Shown here one piece after another: positions 7,395 to 16,654 of a stretch of 64,000 bases of DNA. The notes beneath the pieces are model-generated. The model was not told the origin of the DNA, did no database searches, and saw only the letters and a list, made by a program, of their open reading frames with translations. The position numbers were made by a program, and so were the translations under genes. Origin of the DNA: Roseiarcus sp963751165 (GTDB lineage Bacteria > Pseudomonadota > Alphaproteobacteria > Rhizobiales > Beijerinckiaceae); NCBI GenBank assembly GCA_963751165.1, contig CAVVTP010000028.1:124001-188000 (forward strand), read 5' to 3'. Each line of letters opens with the position of its first letter. The stretch's first letter is position 1.

Positions 7395-8905
7395 GCCGCC
7401 TCCGCCGTGCGCCCCGCCATCAGGAGCCCGACGCTCTCCTCGTCGGCCTCGTCCTCAGAAAGGTCGGCGAGAATGCGCCCCTCGAACATGACGAGGACGC
7501 GATCGGATAGCGCGAGGATCTCGCTCAGCTCGGCCGACACGACGAGCACCGCGCGGCCCTTGTCGCGCTCGGCGACCAGCTGCTCATGGATGTATTCGGT
7601 CGCCCCGACGTCGAGGCCGCGCGTCGGCTGCTCGGCGATCAGCACGGGCGCCTCGTGCGACAATTCGCGCGCGACGACGACCTTTTGCAGGTTGCCGCCC
7701 GACAACGTCCCGACGTTGACCCGCTCGTTCGGGATGCGGATGGCGAAGCGCCGGATCAGCGCGCGAGCCCGCTCGGCAAACGCGCCCGCAACCACGAACG
7801 GCCCGCGCGCGAGGGGCGGCGAACGGTGGAAGCCCATGGCGAAATTGTCGGACGCGCTGGCGGCCGGGGCCGAGCCCACGGCGGCACGGTCCTCGGGAAC
7901 ATAGGCGACTCCCGCCACCCGATGCGCTTCCACATCAGCTCGAGTCACGTCGTCGCCGCATACTTCGACCCGACCGCCGTTCGGAAGCCTCAAGCCGACC
8001 AGCGCCTCGACGAGTTCGCTTTGTCCGTTGCCGGCGACGCCCGCGACGCCGACGATCTCGCCGCCGCGCACGGTCAGATTCACCCGCTCGACGGCCGGCC
8101 GGCCAGACGAACCGGCGACGGTCAGATCGATCGCCTCGAGCAGCGGCGCGCCGAGGCGGGCAGGACCTTTCTCGACCTTCAGGTTCACGTTGCGCCCGGT
8201 CATCGCGCGGACAATCTCGCGCGGGTTTGTGTCGGCGGTGCGCAGGCTCGCGACCGTGCGGCCGTCGCGCAAAATCGTCACCCGGTCGGTGATCGCGGCC
8301 GCCTCGTGAAGCTTGTGGGTGACGAACAGCACGGTGCGGTTCTCCGCCGCGAGGCGCCGCAGCACATCGAACAGCGCGTCGCGTTCGGGAGGCGTCAGGA
8401 CCGCAGTCGGCTCGTCGAGGATGAGCACGCGCGCGTCGCGATAGAGCGCCTTCAGGATTTCCACGCGCTGGCGCACGCCCACCGACAAGGCGCCGACCGT
8501 GTCGTCGGGGTCGACGGCGAGATGATGGCGCTCCGCGAAGTTGGCGACCCTGGCGCGCGCCGCGGCCCGGTCGATGAACGGCCCTCGCCTCGGCTCGACA
8601 CCATAAACGATGTTCTCCCACACCGTCAGCGAGGCGAAGAGCTTGAACGACTGATGCACCATGCCAATGCCGGCGGCCATGGCGTCGATCGGCGAACGGA
8701 ATTTTACCGCAGAGCCCCGCAGCCGAATCTCGCCGGCGTCCGGCGCCATGAGGCCGAACAGCATGTTCATCAGGGTCGTCTTGCCGGCCCCGTTCTCGCC
8801 CATCACCCCGTGGATCTCGCCACGTTCGGCCGAGAGGTCGACCCGATCGTTGGCGGCAAGACCGCCGAAACGCTTGACGATCCCGACGGCTTCGATCTCG
8901 GGCAC
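7391..8905 (-). CDS. BMP-type ABC transporter, double ATP-binding subunit
   Basis: A 504-residue subunit with two tandem nucleotide-binding domains that powers uptake. Domain 1 (about 5-245) has Walker A GENGAGKTTLMN, signature LSVGVRQRVEI and Walker B VLILDEPT. Domain 2 (about 255-500) has a degenerate Walker A (GVAGNGQSELVEAL), signature LSGGNLQKVVVAREL and EQPTRGLD. The asymmetry, with one good and one degenerate site, is normal for the nucleoside and sugar (RbsA-like) class. It lies 7 bp downstream of the binding-protein gene and overlaps permease 1. Confidence 0.95.
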   Translation of the reverse strand: MPEIEAVGIVKRFGGLAANDRVDLSAERGEIHGVMGENGAGKTTLMNMLFGLMAPDAGEIRLRGSAVKFRSPIDAMAAGIGMVHQSFKLFASLTVWENIVYGVEPRRGPFIDRAAARARVANFAERHHLAVDPDDTVGALSVGVRQRVEILKALYRDARVLILDEPTAVLTPPERDALFDVLRRLAAENRTVLFVTHKLHEAAAITDRVTILRDGRTVASLRTADTNPREIVRAMTGRNVNLKVEKGPARLGAPLLEAIDLTVAGSSGRPAVERVNLTVRGGEIVGVAGVAGNGQSELVEALVGLRLPNGGRVEVCGDDVTRADVEAHRVAGVAYVPEDRAAVGSAPAASASDNFAMGFHRSPPLARGPFVVAGAFAERARALIRRFAIRIPNERVNVGTLSGGNLQKVVVARELSHEAPVLIAEQPTRGLDVGATEYIHEQLVAERDKGRAVLVVSAELSEILALSDRVLVMFEGRILADLSEDEADEESVGLLMAGRTAEAA

Positions 8906-8912
8906 GGCTTCT

Positions 8913-9923
8913 TTATTTCGCCTTCATGGGGTCGGCGATGGTGATCGAACCGTCGACGATCTGATCGCGTAGCGCCTTCACCTTGACGATCACGTCGGGA
9001 TAGTTGGCGATTGTGCATTTCGAGGCCTTGACGTCGGGGTCGAGGGCGGTCAGCGACATGCCCCCTTCCTTGAGGCCGAGCGTGACGAGCGGCGGTTGCG
9101 TCCCCGCCACGATGCCCTTGACCGCTTGCTCGATCGCGACGTCGGTCTTCTTCTCGACATTGTCCATAATGAAGCCCGGGGCCTGCGGGCATTGATTGAC
9201 GTCGACGCCGAAGGCGTTGACGCCCTTCGCCTCCTCGACCGCCTTGAAGATGCCGCCGTTCGACCCTGCGCCTGCGGCGAGGATGCGGTCGGCGCCGTCC
9301 GCCACCATCGCCGCGCCGCGCTCCTCTCCGCGCGCCGGGTCAGAGAACGGGTCGTTGCCGCCGACCCACAGGGTCGGCGAGATCTTGACGTCGGGCTTGA
9401 CGTGCTTGGCGCCCTCGATGAAGCCGTCGGTGTAGCGGTGCAGGAAGGGGATATCGAGGGCGCTGATCGCGCCGACTTTGCCGGTCTTCGTCGTCCAGCC
9501 GGCCTCGGCGCCGGCGAGATAGCTCGCCTCGTATTCGCGGAACACCGAGCAATGGATGTTCGGCTTCATCTTCGAGAACGGGCAGCTGTCGACCTGCAGG
9601 AACTCCACCTTCGGATAGGCGGCCGCCACTTCCGGCAGCATGTCGTTGAACTCGAAGCCGACCGTGATTACGACCTTGGCGCCCGCCTTGGCCGCGGCCT
9701 CGAGGTTCTGCTGGCGAGTCGTCGGGTCGGAGCTTTCATAGGTTTTCGCCTCGCCGCCCAGCGCCTCGGCCGCCTTCTCCGTGCCGACCTTGCCGAGCTT
9801 GAGGAAGTCGTTGACGCCGAGCGGGTTCGGCGAAACGTAGATGAAGAGCGGCTTGTCAGCGGCGAGGCTCTTGCCGGCGAAAAGGGCGGCGAGCGGGAGA
9901 ACGAAGGCTGCGGCGCGCTTCAT
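8913..9923 (-). CDS. BMP-family ABC transporter substrate-binding protein
   Basis: A 336-residue periplasmic binding protein of the BMP (PnrA-like) family that would capture a nucleoside or related ligand for the permeases downstream. The N-terminus MKRAAAFVLPLAALFAGKSLAA is a clear Sec signal peptide. The fold is marked by NDFLKLGKVGTEKAAEALG, VGFEFNDMLPEVAAAYPKV and SYLAGAEAGWTTKTGKVGAIS. There is no lipobox cysteine, so the protein is soluble in the periplasm. It is first in a four-gene operon, and the leader carries AGGACGATCA-like Shine-Dalgarno bases. Confidence 0.93.
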   Translation of the reverse strand: MKRAAAFVLPLAALFAGKSLAADKPLFIYVSPNPLGVNDFLKLGKVGTEKAAEALGGEAKTYESSDPTTRQQNLEAAAKAGAKVVITVGFEFNDMLPEVAAAYPKVEFLQVDSCPFSKMKPNIHCSVFREYEASYLAGAEAGWTTKTGKVGAISALDIPFLHRYTDGFIEGAKHVKPDVKISPTLWVGGNDPFSDPARGEERGAAMVADGADRILAAGAGSNGGIFKAVEEAKGVNAFGVDVNQCPQAPGFIMDNVEKKTDVAIEQAVKGIVAGTQPPLVTLGLKEGGMSLTALDPDVKASKCTIANYPDVIVKVKALRDQIVDGSITIADPMKAK

Positions 9924-10288
9924 GGCTGATCGTCCTTCTGGCTGATTTCGTTCGGCGTGTCGCCGCCGTCCGCGCTGATGGCCTAGCGGCGAATCATAAG
10001 GGCGTCGTCACTCAAAAGGAAGCTGATCATCCACGCGAAAGACGGAGCGGCGTCCCGACCGGCCTTCCCTTGCGACCCCTTTGGGCCCCCTCGGCGTTGT
10101 ATCGCCCCTCGAACGGATACGGGCGTGGCGTTCTCCCTTTGTTAGGCGCTCGCGCCCATCCTAATTCGAGCGGATGGGGCGGCGGCGCGCATGCTGCGAC
10201 AAATGCGAGCCTCTTGCCGCTGCGTTCGGGCGGCCCCGCCTCTTTCGGCTGCCATGCCCGTTCCACAATGTGAGGGAAAGGATCCGCG
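9924..10288. other. Divergent intergenic region, nothing specific seen
   Basis: This lies between the importer operon (minus) and a small secreted-protein gene (plus). Open frames here, such as 10027-10374 on the minus strand, have shadow-like composition. The region must hold two promoters, but I could not pick convincing boxes. Confidence 0.3.
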
Positions 10289-10702
10289 ATGCCCAATGAC
10301 CTTCGGCCTCCCTTCGCCAGTCCGTCCAAGCGCCGACGCGCGCCAGCATGGAATCGGTGGATAATCGCACTCATCGTGGCGCTTCCCGCGTGCCAGGCGC
10401 TGGCGGCGAACGACTATCCTCCCGGCCTGTTCGAGAATTCGCCGGTCGTACCCGGGCCGGGCGCCGCGGCGCCCTCCGAGCCCGACGCAGCCGCGCCCTC
10501 CGACCCGGACGACGCCGCTCCGTCAGAGCCGCCGGACGCCGTCGACGCCGGACCTCTGGAGCCCGCCGCGCCGCTGGACGACTACTGCGCCAGCGTCGCG
10601 TCGCGGACCTTTCACAGCCTCGCCGAGGTTCGACTGGCGCACGCCCGATGCGATCGCGCTCACTCCGCCGGCCCCCCGAGGGGTGAACCGCCTGTCGAAT
10701 AA
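10289..10702 (+). CDS. Small secreted proline/alanine/acid-rich protein, unknown
   Basis: A 137-residue hypothetical protein. It has a basic N-region, then a hydrophobic segment (WIIALIVALPACQALA, about residues 22-38) that looks like a signal peptide or single anchor. Next come four short repeats built on APSEPD/APSDPD (about 58-85), a low-complexity Pro/Ala/Asp linker. A compact C-terminal part contains two Cys (DDYCASVASRTFHSLAEVRLAHARCDRA). The pattern suggests a periplasmic or surface protein with a flexible spacer. I do not recognise a family. AGGGAAAGGA precedes the ATG. Confidence 0.5.
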   Translation: MPNDLRPPFASPSKRRRAPAWNRWIIALIVALPACQALAANDYPPGLFENSPVVPGPGAAAPSEPDAAAPSDPDDAAPSEPPDAVDAGPLEPAAPLDDYCASVASRTFHSLAEVRLAHARCDRAHSAGPPRGEPPVE

Positions 10703-10773
10703 TGGCGGACCTGGACGAGGCGATGACGATCGCGGTCCAGCCCTCCAGCCTCAAGCCGTAATCCGAGCCGCTT

Positions 10774-11511
10774 TCATTGCCGAGCGATCTCGTTGACGAG
10801 CTTGCGCATCATGGCGTCGCCGAAACTGCCGAAATCGTCGATCGGCACGACGAACGCGCCAAAGCCGCCGATCACGTTCTCGCGATAATATTGCGCAAGC
10901 CCGCCGGGAGGATTGGTGTGCAGCGCCAGATAGCCTCCCATCGCCGCCGCGCGGCGGTTGAAGATGGTCAGCCCGTTGATGACCGCGCCGGCTTCCACCG
11001 CTGCGTCGCGCGCCGCGGTGACAGGACGCCCCTGGTTGCTCGTGCCGTCTCCCGAGACGTCGATGACCCGACGGTCGGTCGCGATCGCGGGCGACGCGAA
11101 CCGGGCGAAGGCGAAGTCGATCGCCGAGCCGATCGCCGTTCGTCCGACAAACGAGCGGGGCGCGCCTGTCAGAGCGGCGGCAAAGGCCCGGGCGTCATCC
11201 GGGTTGCGGATGATCGTCCAGTCGACCACGACCTTCTGCTCGTTCTCGCCGGCCCATTCGACATAGGCGAGCGCGATGGCTCCGCTCTGCCCGGTGGAGA
11301 TCGCATCCATCAGTTTGCGGCTTTGAATCGCCTCGGCGTAGCCTTGGCGTTCGAGTGCGAACTCGCCGTCGTCTATGCTGCGGGAGACGTCGGCGGCGAG
11401 CACCACCGCAGCGTCGACAGCGACGGGCGGGCTGTCGGCGCGGCTCGTCGCCACCACCCCGAGCGCCAGAGCAAAAATCGCGGCAAAGCGGCGTTCACGC
11501 CAACAGCGCAT
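10774..11511 (-). CDS. DUF1194 von Willebrand A-like secreted protein
   Basis: A 245-residue protein of the alphaproteobacterial DUF1194 family, VWA-like, function unknown. It has a signal peptide (FAAIFALALGVVATSRA, about 10-25), then a VWA fold with a MIDAS-type metal motif DVSRSID (about 39-45) and the usual DVSGDGTSNQG segment near residue 150. It is probably exported and may bind a divalent metal and a protein partner. It stands 87 bp downstream of the branched-chain importer genes on the same strand, so read-through is possible, but there is no functional link in the sequence. Confidence 0.88.
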   Translation of the reverse strand: MRCWRERRFAAIFALALGVVATSRADSPPVAVDAAVVLAADVSRSIDDGEFALERQGYAEAIQSRKLMDAISTGQSGAIALAYVEWAGENEQKVVVDWTIIRNPDDARAFAAALTGAPRSFVGRTAIGSAIDFAFARFASPAIATDRRVIDVSGDGTSNQGRPVTAARDAAVEAGAVINGLTIFNRRAAAMGGYLALHTNPPGGLAQYYRENVIGGFGAFVVPIDDFGSFGDAMMRKLVNEIARQ

Positions 11512-11598
11512 CGCATCCTCGCTGTTTCCGAGGACGCGAGCCTAAGCGGCTCCGTACAGGACCGCCACTGACGTCTTCGTGTTCGCTTCGTTCCGCCC

Positions 11599-12309
11599 TC
11601 AGCCGCTCTTCTTCGTCGCCGTTAGATGCGCGTCGAGCGCCGTGGGGTCGGCGAGCAGTTCCGCGCTCGGCGCCTCGTGGGCGATCGCGCCCCGGTCGAG
11701 CACGATGGCGTGGTCGGTGAAAGGCAAGATCTTCTTCGGCTTCTGCTCGACGACGATCATCGACAGGCCTTCCCGGGCGAATTCCCGCAGCGCCGCCAAG
11801 AGCTCGTCGACGATGATCGGCGCGAGACCCTCGGTCGGCTCGTCGAGCAGGAGGAGGCGGGGGTTCAGCATCAACGCCCGGCCGATCGCCAGCATCTGCT
11901 GTTCTCCGCCCGACAACTGGCGCCCCATGCTGGTCCGGCGCTCCTCCAGGCGGGGAAAGAGGGCATAGACCCGCCTGACCGTCCAGGGCCCCGGAAGCGC
12001 GACGGCGGCCAAATTCTCCTCGACCGTCAGCGAACGGAAAATGTTGCGCTCCTGTGGGGTCCAGCCGATGCCGCGGCGCGCGCGTTCATGCGGCCTCAAG
12101 GCCGAAATATCCTGGCCCCCGAGCACGATGCGCCCGCCGAAGCGGGTGGCGGCGCCAATCAGCGTGTCGATCAGCGTCGTCTTGCCGACTCCGTTGCGCC
12201 CGAGCAGAGCGAGCGATCGGCCGTCCTCCAGGCTGAAGCCCAGGCCCTTGATGACGCGCGCCTCGCCGTAGCCAGCGCTCAGATTCTCGACGCGGAGGAG
12301 CTCAGGCAT
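11599..12309 (-). CDS. livF: Branched-chain-type ABC transporter ATPase LivF
   Basis: An ATP-binding subunit of a HAAT-family (branched-chain amino acid type) importer. It shows Walker A LLGRNGVGKTTLIDTL, signature LSGGEQQMLAIGRAL, Walker B LLLLDEPTEGL and the LivF-typical TVEENLAAVALPG region. I chose the ATG at 12309 (MPELLRVENL), which overlaps the livG stop by 8 bp. An in-frame upstream extension to 12342 exists, but it lies wholly inside livG. The length of 236 residues is normal. The C-terminus ends TATKKSG. Confidence 0.93.
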   Translation of the reverse strand: MPELLRVENLSAGYGEARVIKGLGFSLEDGRSLALLGRNGVGKTTLIDTLIGAATRFGGRIVLGGQDISALRPHERARRGIGWTPQERNIFRSLTVEENLAAVALPGPWTVRRVYALFPRLEERRTSMGRQLSGGEQQMLAIGRALMLNPRLLLLDEPTEGLAPIIVDELLAALREFAREGLSMIVVEQKPKKILPFTDHAIVLDRGAIAHEAPSAELLADPTALDAHLTATKKSG

Positions 12310-13057
12310 GCGCATCCTCGCCGAGATAGACCGCGCGCACACGCTCGTCGGCCGCGATCTTGTCCGGATCGCCCTCGGTCAGGAGCCGCCCTGCGACCAG
12401 CACCGATATGCGGGTCGCGAAACTGAACACGAGGTCCATGTCGTGCTCGATGAGCAGGATCGCGACATCGGCCGGGAGGGCGGCGAGGGCAGCGAGGATG
12501 TCCCGCCGCTCCGCCTCCGGCACGCCGGCTGCGGGCTCGTCGAGCAGCAGCACCTGCGGGCGGGTCGCCAGCGCGAGAGCGATTTCGAGCAGCCGCTGCT
12601 TGCCGTAAGGGAGATTCCGCGTAGGCTGGTCCATCTCGGCCTCGAGACCGAACCGGGCCAGGAGCTCCGCGATTTCCGCGACGATCGCGGGTCGGGTTCC
12701 CGCCACGCGCCAGAAGTCGGCGCCCAACCGGTTGCGCTCCGAGATGGCGAGCCCCAAGGATTCGGCCGGCGTCAGATGGGGGAAGAGCTGATTGATCTGG
12801 AACGTCCGCGACAGGCCGAGCCGCACGCGCTCGCTCGACGCAAGCGCCGTGACGTCGCGGCCCTGCAGGAAGACCTGCCCCTCCGTCGGCCTGACGACGC
12901 CGGTCAGGAGGTTGATCAGCGTCGTCTTTCCGGCGCCATTGGGGCCGATCAGCGCCTGGCGCGCGCCTGGCGCGATGCTGAAGGACACGCTGTCGGTTGC
13001 GAGCAGGGCGCCGAACTGCCTGACGAGGCCGCGCGCCTCGAGCGCCGGTCCGGTCAC
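12302..13057 (-). CDS. livG: Branched-chain-type ABC transporter ATPase LivG
   Basis: A 251-residue ATP-binding subunit with Walker A IGPNGAGKTTLINLL, signature LPYGKQRLLEIALAL, Walker B VLLLDEPAAGV and the H-loop IEHDMDLVFSFA. LPYGKQRLLEIA is the LivG version of the ABC signature. Translation starts at GTG (13057), which overlaps the livM stop as GTGA. It would act as a heterodimer with LivF on the cytoplasmic face of LivH/LivM. Confidence 0.93.
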   Translation of the reverse strand: MTGPALEARGLVRQFGALLATDSVSFSIAPGARQALIGPNGAGKTTLINLLTGVVRPTEGQVFLQGRDVTALASSERVRLGLSRTFQINQLFPHLTPAESLGLAISERNRLGADFWRVAGTRPAIVAEIAELLARFGLEAEMDQPTRNLPYGKQRLLEIALALATRPQVLLLDEPAAGVPEAERRDILAALAALPADVAILLIEHDMDLVFSFATRISVLVAGRLLTEGDPDKIAADERVRAVYLGEDAHA

Positions 13058-14073
13058 GCCGCGTCCCCCCGCATCGGCTTGAAAGATCGGAGCGAAGCCG
13101 TGCGCACGGCGAAATCATGGATCCGCTCGCGGCCGATCAGCACCAGCGCCACGAGCAGAGCCCCGATCCAGAACTCCCAATATTCCGGCGTCGCGGCGGA
13201 AATGACGTCGCGCAGAATGATGAACGCCGCGGCGCCGATGAGGCCGCCGTAGAGGTAGCCCGCGCCGCCGATGATGAGCATCAGCATCACGTCGGCCGAA
13301 CGGTGGAAGTCGAACAGGTCGAGCGAGACGATCTGCGTCGTCTGGGCGAGCAGCGCGCCGGCCGCGCCGGCGTAGGCGGCCGAGACCGTGTAGATCGCGA
13401 CGATACGCCGGCTGGTGGCGATGCCGAGCGCGCCGGCGCGCAGACGGTTCTCCCGGATCGCCGCCAGCGCCAGCCCGAACGGCGACTGGGCGAGGCGACG
13501 CGCCACGACGAACAGGACGAAGAGAACCAGGTAACTGTAGAGCGCCGCGTTGCGCTGCCCGGTGAAGTCGATCGGGAAGAGGCCCAGGACCTTGCCGATG
13601 GAGAAATTGAGCCCGTCCGTTCCGCCGGTCAGCCAGCCGTTGCGGTTGGCAAGCTCGCCGAGCAACAGCGAAACCCCGAGCGTCACCATGAGGCGGGTCA
13701 GATCCGAGCCCCGCAGCAGGAGCGGCGCGGTCGCGAGGCCGACGACGGCGGCGATCGCCGCCCCGACGACGAGCCCGAGCGTCGGGTCGGCGTAGCCCAC
13801 GCTCGCCAGAATGCCCGCCGCATAGGCTCCGAGACCGAGGAACGCCGCCTGCCCAAGCGACACGACGCCGGTCAGGCCGAGAATGAGATCGAGCGACAGC
13901 GCGAACAGCCCGGCGACCAGAATCTCATTGATCAACGCCGCACGCGACGGCAGAGCGACGATCGCGACGAGCACGGCGATCCAGAAGATAACTTCGGGCG
14001 CGCGCCACCGCGCGCGCCGATGGAGATGGGCCTCGACGCTTTGAATCGTCGCTGAAGACCGCGTCACCTTCAT
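13054..14073 (-). CDS. livM: Branched-chain-type ABC transporter permease LivM
   Basis: A 339-residue permease with a strongly hydrophobic profile and the LivM motif LNLILGLTGVVSLGQAAFLGLGAYAAG-like region near residue 60 (here SLDLILGLTGVVSLGQAAF). The coupling helix AIRENRLRAGALGI is also clear. It overlaps livH (ATGA) and livG (GTGA), which indicates a tightly packed operon. The N-terminal 25 residues are hydrophilic and basic. Confidence 0.93.
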   Translation of the reverse strand: MKVTRSSATIQSVEAHLHRRARWRAPEVIFWIAVLVAIVALPSRAALINEILVAGLFALSLDLILGLTGVVSLGQAAFLGLGAYAAGILASVGYADPTLGLVVGAAIAAVVGLATAPLLLRGSDLTRLMVTLGVSLLLGELANRNGWLTGGTDGLNFSIGKVLGLFPIDFTGQRNAALYSYLVLFVLFVVARRLAQSPFGLALAAIRENRLRAGALGIATSRRIVAIYTVSAAYAGAAGALLAQTTQIVSLDLFDFHRSADVMLMLIIGGAGYLYGGLIGAAAFIILRDVISAATPEYWEFWIGALLVALVLIGRERIHDFAVRTASLRSFKPMRGDAA

Positions 14074-14933
14074 CGCCCGTCACCGCGCGCGAACAGGCCC
14101 TGGGGGCGCAGGATAAGCGTGAGGACCATCACGCCGTAGATGATGAATGCGCCGATCGAGGGAATGTAGTACTTGCCCGCGACGTCGAGCACCCCGAGCA
14201 GCAGCGCGCCGAACAGTGCGCCCAGAATTCCGTTCGAGCCGCCGACCGTGACGACAATCAGGAAGGTCACCAGGAACTTGACTGGGAACGAGGGGTCGAT
14301 TCCCCCGACGACGTCGGCCGCGAGCGCCCCGCCGAGGCCGGCGAGCCCGCTGCCGACGGCGAAGGCGACGGCGAAAATGCGGTCGACGTTGATGCCGAGC
14401 CCATCGGCGACCCGCGCGTCATCGACCGCGGCGCGCAATTGCGCGCCGAAACGGGTCTTGACCAGGAAAAGCTGGAGGGCGGCGGCGATGAGGCCGCAGA
14501 CCACGACGATGAACAAGCGATAGAGGCTGATTCCGACGCCATGGAACGTGACGCTGCCGGAAAGCCAGGCCGGCAGATTGACTTGCTGCGGCTCGTCGCC
14601 GAGGAAGAAGTCGGCGGTCGGCATCGCCATCAGGACGAGGCCGATGGTGAACAGCACCTGGTCGAGCGGGCTTGCGCCGTAGAGCCGCCGGTAGAGCGTG
14701 CGCTCGAGAACGACGCCGAGAATCGCCGGGACGAGGAAAGCGGCCGGCAGGGTGACGATGAAGGGAACACCGGCGCGGTTTATCAGGAGGGCCGTCACGT
14801 AGCCGCCGAGCATGGCGAAAGCGCCGTGCGCGAGATTGATGAAGTTCATGAGTCCGAGCGTGACCGACAGGCCGCAGGCGAGGACGAACAGCAGCATTCC
14901 ATAGGCGACGCCGTCGAACAGGATCGTCAGCAT
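14070..14933 (-). CDS. livH: Branched-chain-type ABC transporter permease LivH
   Basis: A 287-residue permease. It has LivH hallmarks such as GLSVTLGLMNFINLAHGAF near the N-terminus and VDDARVADGLGINVDR as coupling loop. I chose the ATG at 14933 (MLTILFDG); a TTG five codons upstream is possible, and neither has a strong Shine-Dalgarno. The 307-bp gap to the binding-protein gene is unusual for such an operon and is filled with AGCGAATT repeats. Confidence 0.92.
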   Translation of the reverse strand: MLTILFDGVAYGMLLFVLACGLSVTLGLMNFINLAHGAFAMLGGYVTALLINRAGVPFIVTLPAAFLVPAILGVVLERTLYRRLYGASPLDQVLFTIGLVLMAMPTADFFLGDEPQQVNLPAWLSGSVTFHGVGISLYRLFIVVVCGLIAAALQLFLVKTRFGAQLRAAVDDARVADGLGINVDRIFAVAFAVGSGLAGLGGALAADVVGGIDPSFPVKFLVTFLIVVTVGGSNGILGALFGALLLGVLDVAGKYYIPSIGAFIIYGVMVLTLILRPQGLFARGDGR

Positions 14934-14962
14934 GGACGCAGCGCCCAAACCCGCGCGGGGCG

Positions 14963-15187
14963 AATTCGCTGAGAACAGCGAATTATCAGCGAATTATTGC
15001 TCAGCTTGGCCGGGCGGAAGGTCCGAACGCCCGGAAAAGATGAAGAATTCCGGGACTCTGCGCGATGGTTGCGCCCATTCCCGCCGCAAACTCTCAGGGA
15101 ATTTTTTTCGACAAAACAGCGAATTTTTTTCGCCTGAACAGCGAATTATCCTCAAGAACAGCGAATTCGTGATCATTCAGCGAATCC
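14963..15187. repeat. Array of AACAGCGAATT repeats inside the liv-type operon
   Basis: CAGCGAATT recurs at 14976-14984, 14987-14995, 15117-15125, 15139-15147 and 15159-15167, with weaker copies near 15105 and 15178. AATTCGCT at 14963-14970 is an inverted copy that forms a hairpin with 14977-14984. Starts of the right-hand group are 19-22 bp apart, and the first two direct copies are 11 bp apart, so spacing follows whole helical turns. This could be a regulator-binding array, an RNA structure uncoupling binding-protein and permease expression, or a simple mobile repeat. Confidence 0.6.
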
Positions 15188-15240
15188 GCGATCCGCCGGG
15201 ATCAACGCAAAGCGCGGCAAGAGACGCGCCACTCCGGCGC

Positions 15241-16420
15241 CTATTTCTTCTGGGCGTGGAACGGGTCCTTCACATTGGGGATCGTCTCGATCTCGACGTT
15301 GTAGAGCGCGCCATTCTTCTTCTCGACCTTGCGAACGTACATGTTCTGCACCATCTCGCGCGTCGCGGGATCGATGGTGACAGGCCCGCGCGGGCTTACC
15401 CAACTCATCCCCTTCATCGCTGCGAGAAGCGCGTCGCCGCTGGCGTCGCCCTTGGTCTTTTCAAGCGCCTTGTAGACGAGCGCCATGCCGTCGTAGGCGC
15501 CGACCGCCATGAAATTCGGCCGCATGCCATTGTTGGCCTTTTCGAAGGCGGCGACGAAGGCCTTGTTCTCCGGCGAATCGTGGTCAGCGGAATAATGATG
15601 CGTCGTTATGACCCCGAGCGCCGAATCGCCCATATCCGCGACCAGATCGTCGTCGGTGACGTCGCCGGTGCCGATCAGCTTGATCCCCGACTTGTCGAGA
15701 CCGCGCTCGACGAATTCCTTCATGAAGATGGCGCCCTGACCCGACGGGACGAAGACGAACACGGCGTCGGGCGCATCGTCCTTCACCCGCTGCAGGAAAG
15801 GGCGCGAAGTCCGGGTTCTTCAGCGGCACGCGGATCTTCTGCGTCACTTTGCCGCCGCCCTTCTGGAAGGTGTCGCTGAACCATTTCTCGGCGTCGACGC
15901 CGGGGCCGTAGTCGGCGACGATGGTGACGACTTTCTTGATGCCGTTCTTCAGCGCCCAGTCGGCCATCGGCGCCGACGCTTGCGGCAAGGTAAAGGAGGT
16001 GCGAACGATGTAGGGCGACTTTTCGGTGATCATCGCGGTCGCGGCGGCGGTGACGATCTCGGGGACCTTCGCTTCCGTCGCGACGGGCGCCGTGGCCAGC
16101 GCCAGCGGCGTCAGGCCGAAGCCCATCAGGACCTTGGCGTGATCGTTGCCGACCAGCTCCTCGGCGAGGCGTTTGGTCACGTCTGGAGCGCCGGTGTCGT
16201 CCTTGACCTCGAGCGCGATTTTCTTGCCGGCGACCGTGGCGCCGTGCTGCTGAATGTAAAGCTCGGCGGCGGCGCGCTCCTGCTTGCCGGTCGAAGCGAA
16301 AGGGCCGGTCATCGGCAGGATCATTCCGATCGTCACGGTGTTGTCGTCGGCCAGCGCCGGAGCGGCGAGCAGCGTCGCGGACAGGGCCGCCGCGGCCGCC
16401 ATTAGGCTTTTCGAAACCAT
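15241..16420 (-). pseudogene. livK: Branched-chain-type ABC substrate-binding protein, frameshifted
   Basis: A periplasmic binding protein (Peripla_BP_6, HAAT family) for the importer downstream. The start ATG at 16420 has GGGAGGAAGG 5-7 bases upstream. A signal peptide (SLMAAAAALSATLLAAPALA) is followed by VTIGMILPMTGPFASTGKQ, the usual first strand. At about 15795-15800 (GGAAAG on the plus strand) one extra base shifts the frame: PLKNPDFAPF continues in the other frame as LQRVKDDAPDAVFVFVPSGQG. Joined, the protein is about 390 residues, normal for the family. A real knock-out would leave the importer without its receptor, so a sequence error seems more likely. Confidence 0.88.
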
Positions 16421-16654
16421 CAAATCCTTCCTCCCGTTTGGTCGGTTCTTGCTCTTCTGGATGTTCTGCCGAGGCGCGACGTTAACCGCTCGCGAGCCCC
16501 TGCGGAAGAGAGCAAAATCCAGATTTCTTGCGGCGTTGGTGGACAGGCGAAAGTCGCATCCCCATACGTGCAAAAATAAGAATTATGCACCGGAAAAATC
16601 CCTTTGATCCAAAACGGCTTTTCTGTTGCATAAATCAGGTGCAGAATTGCACGT

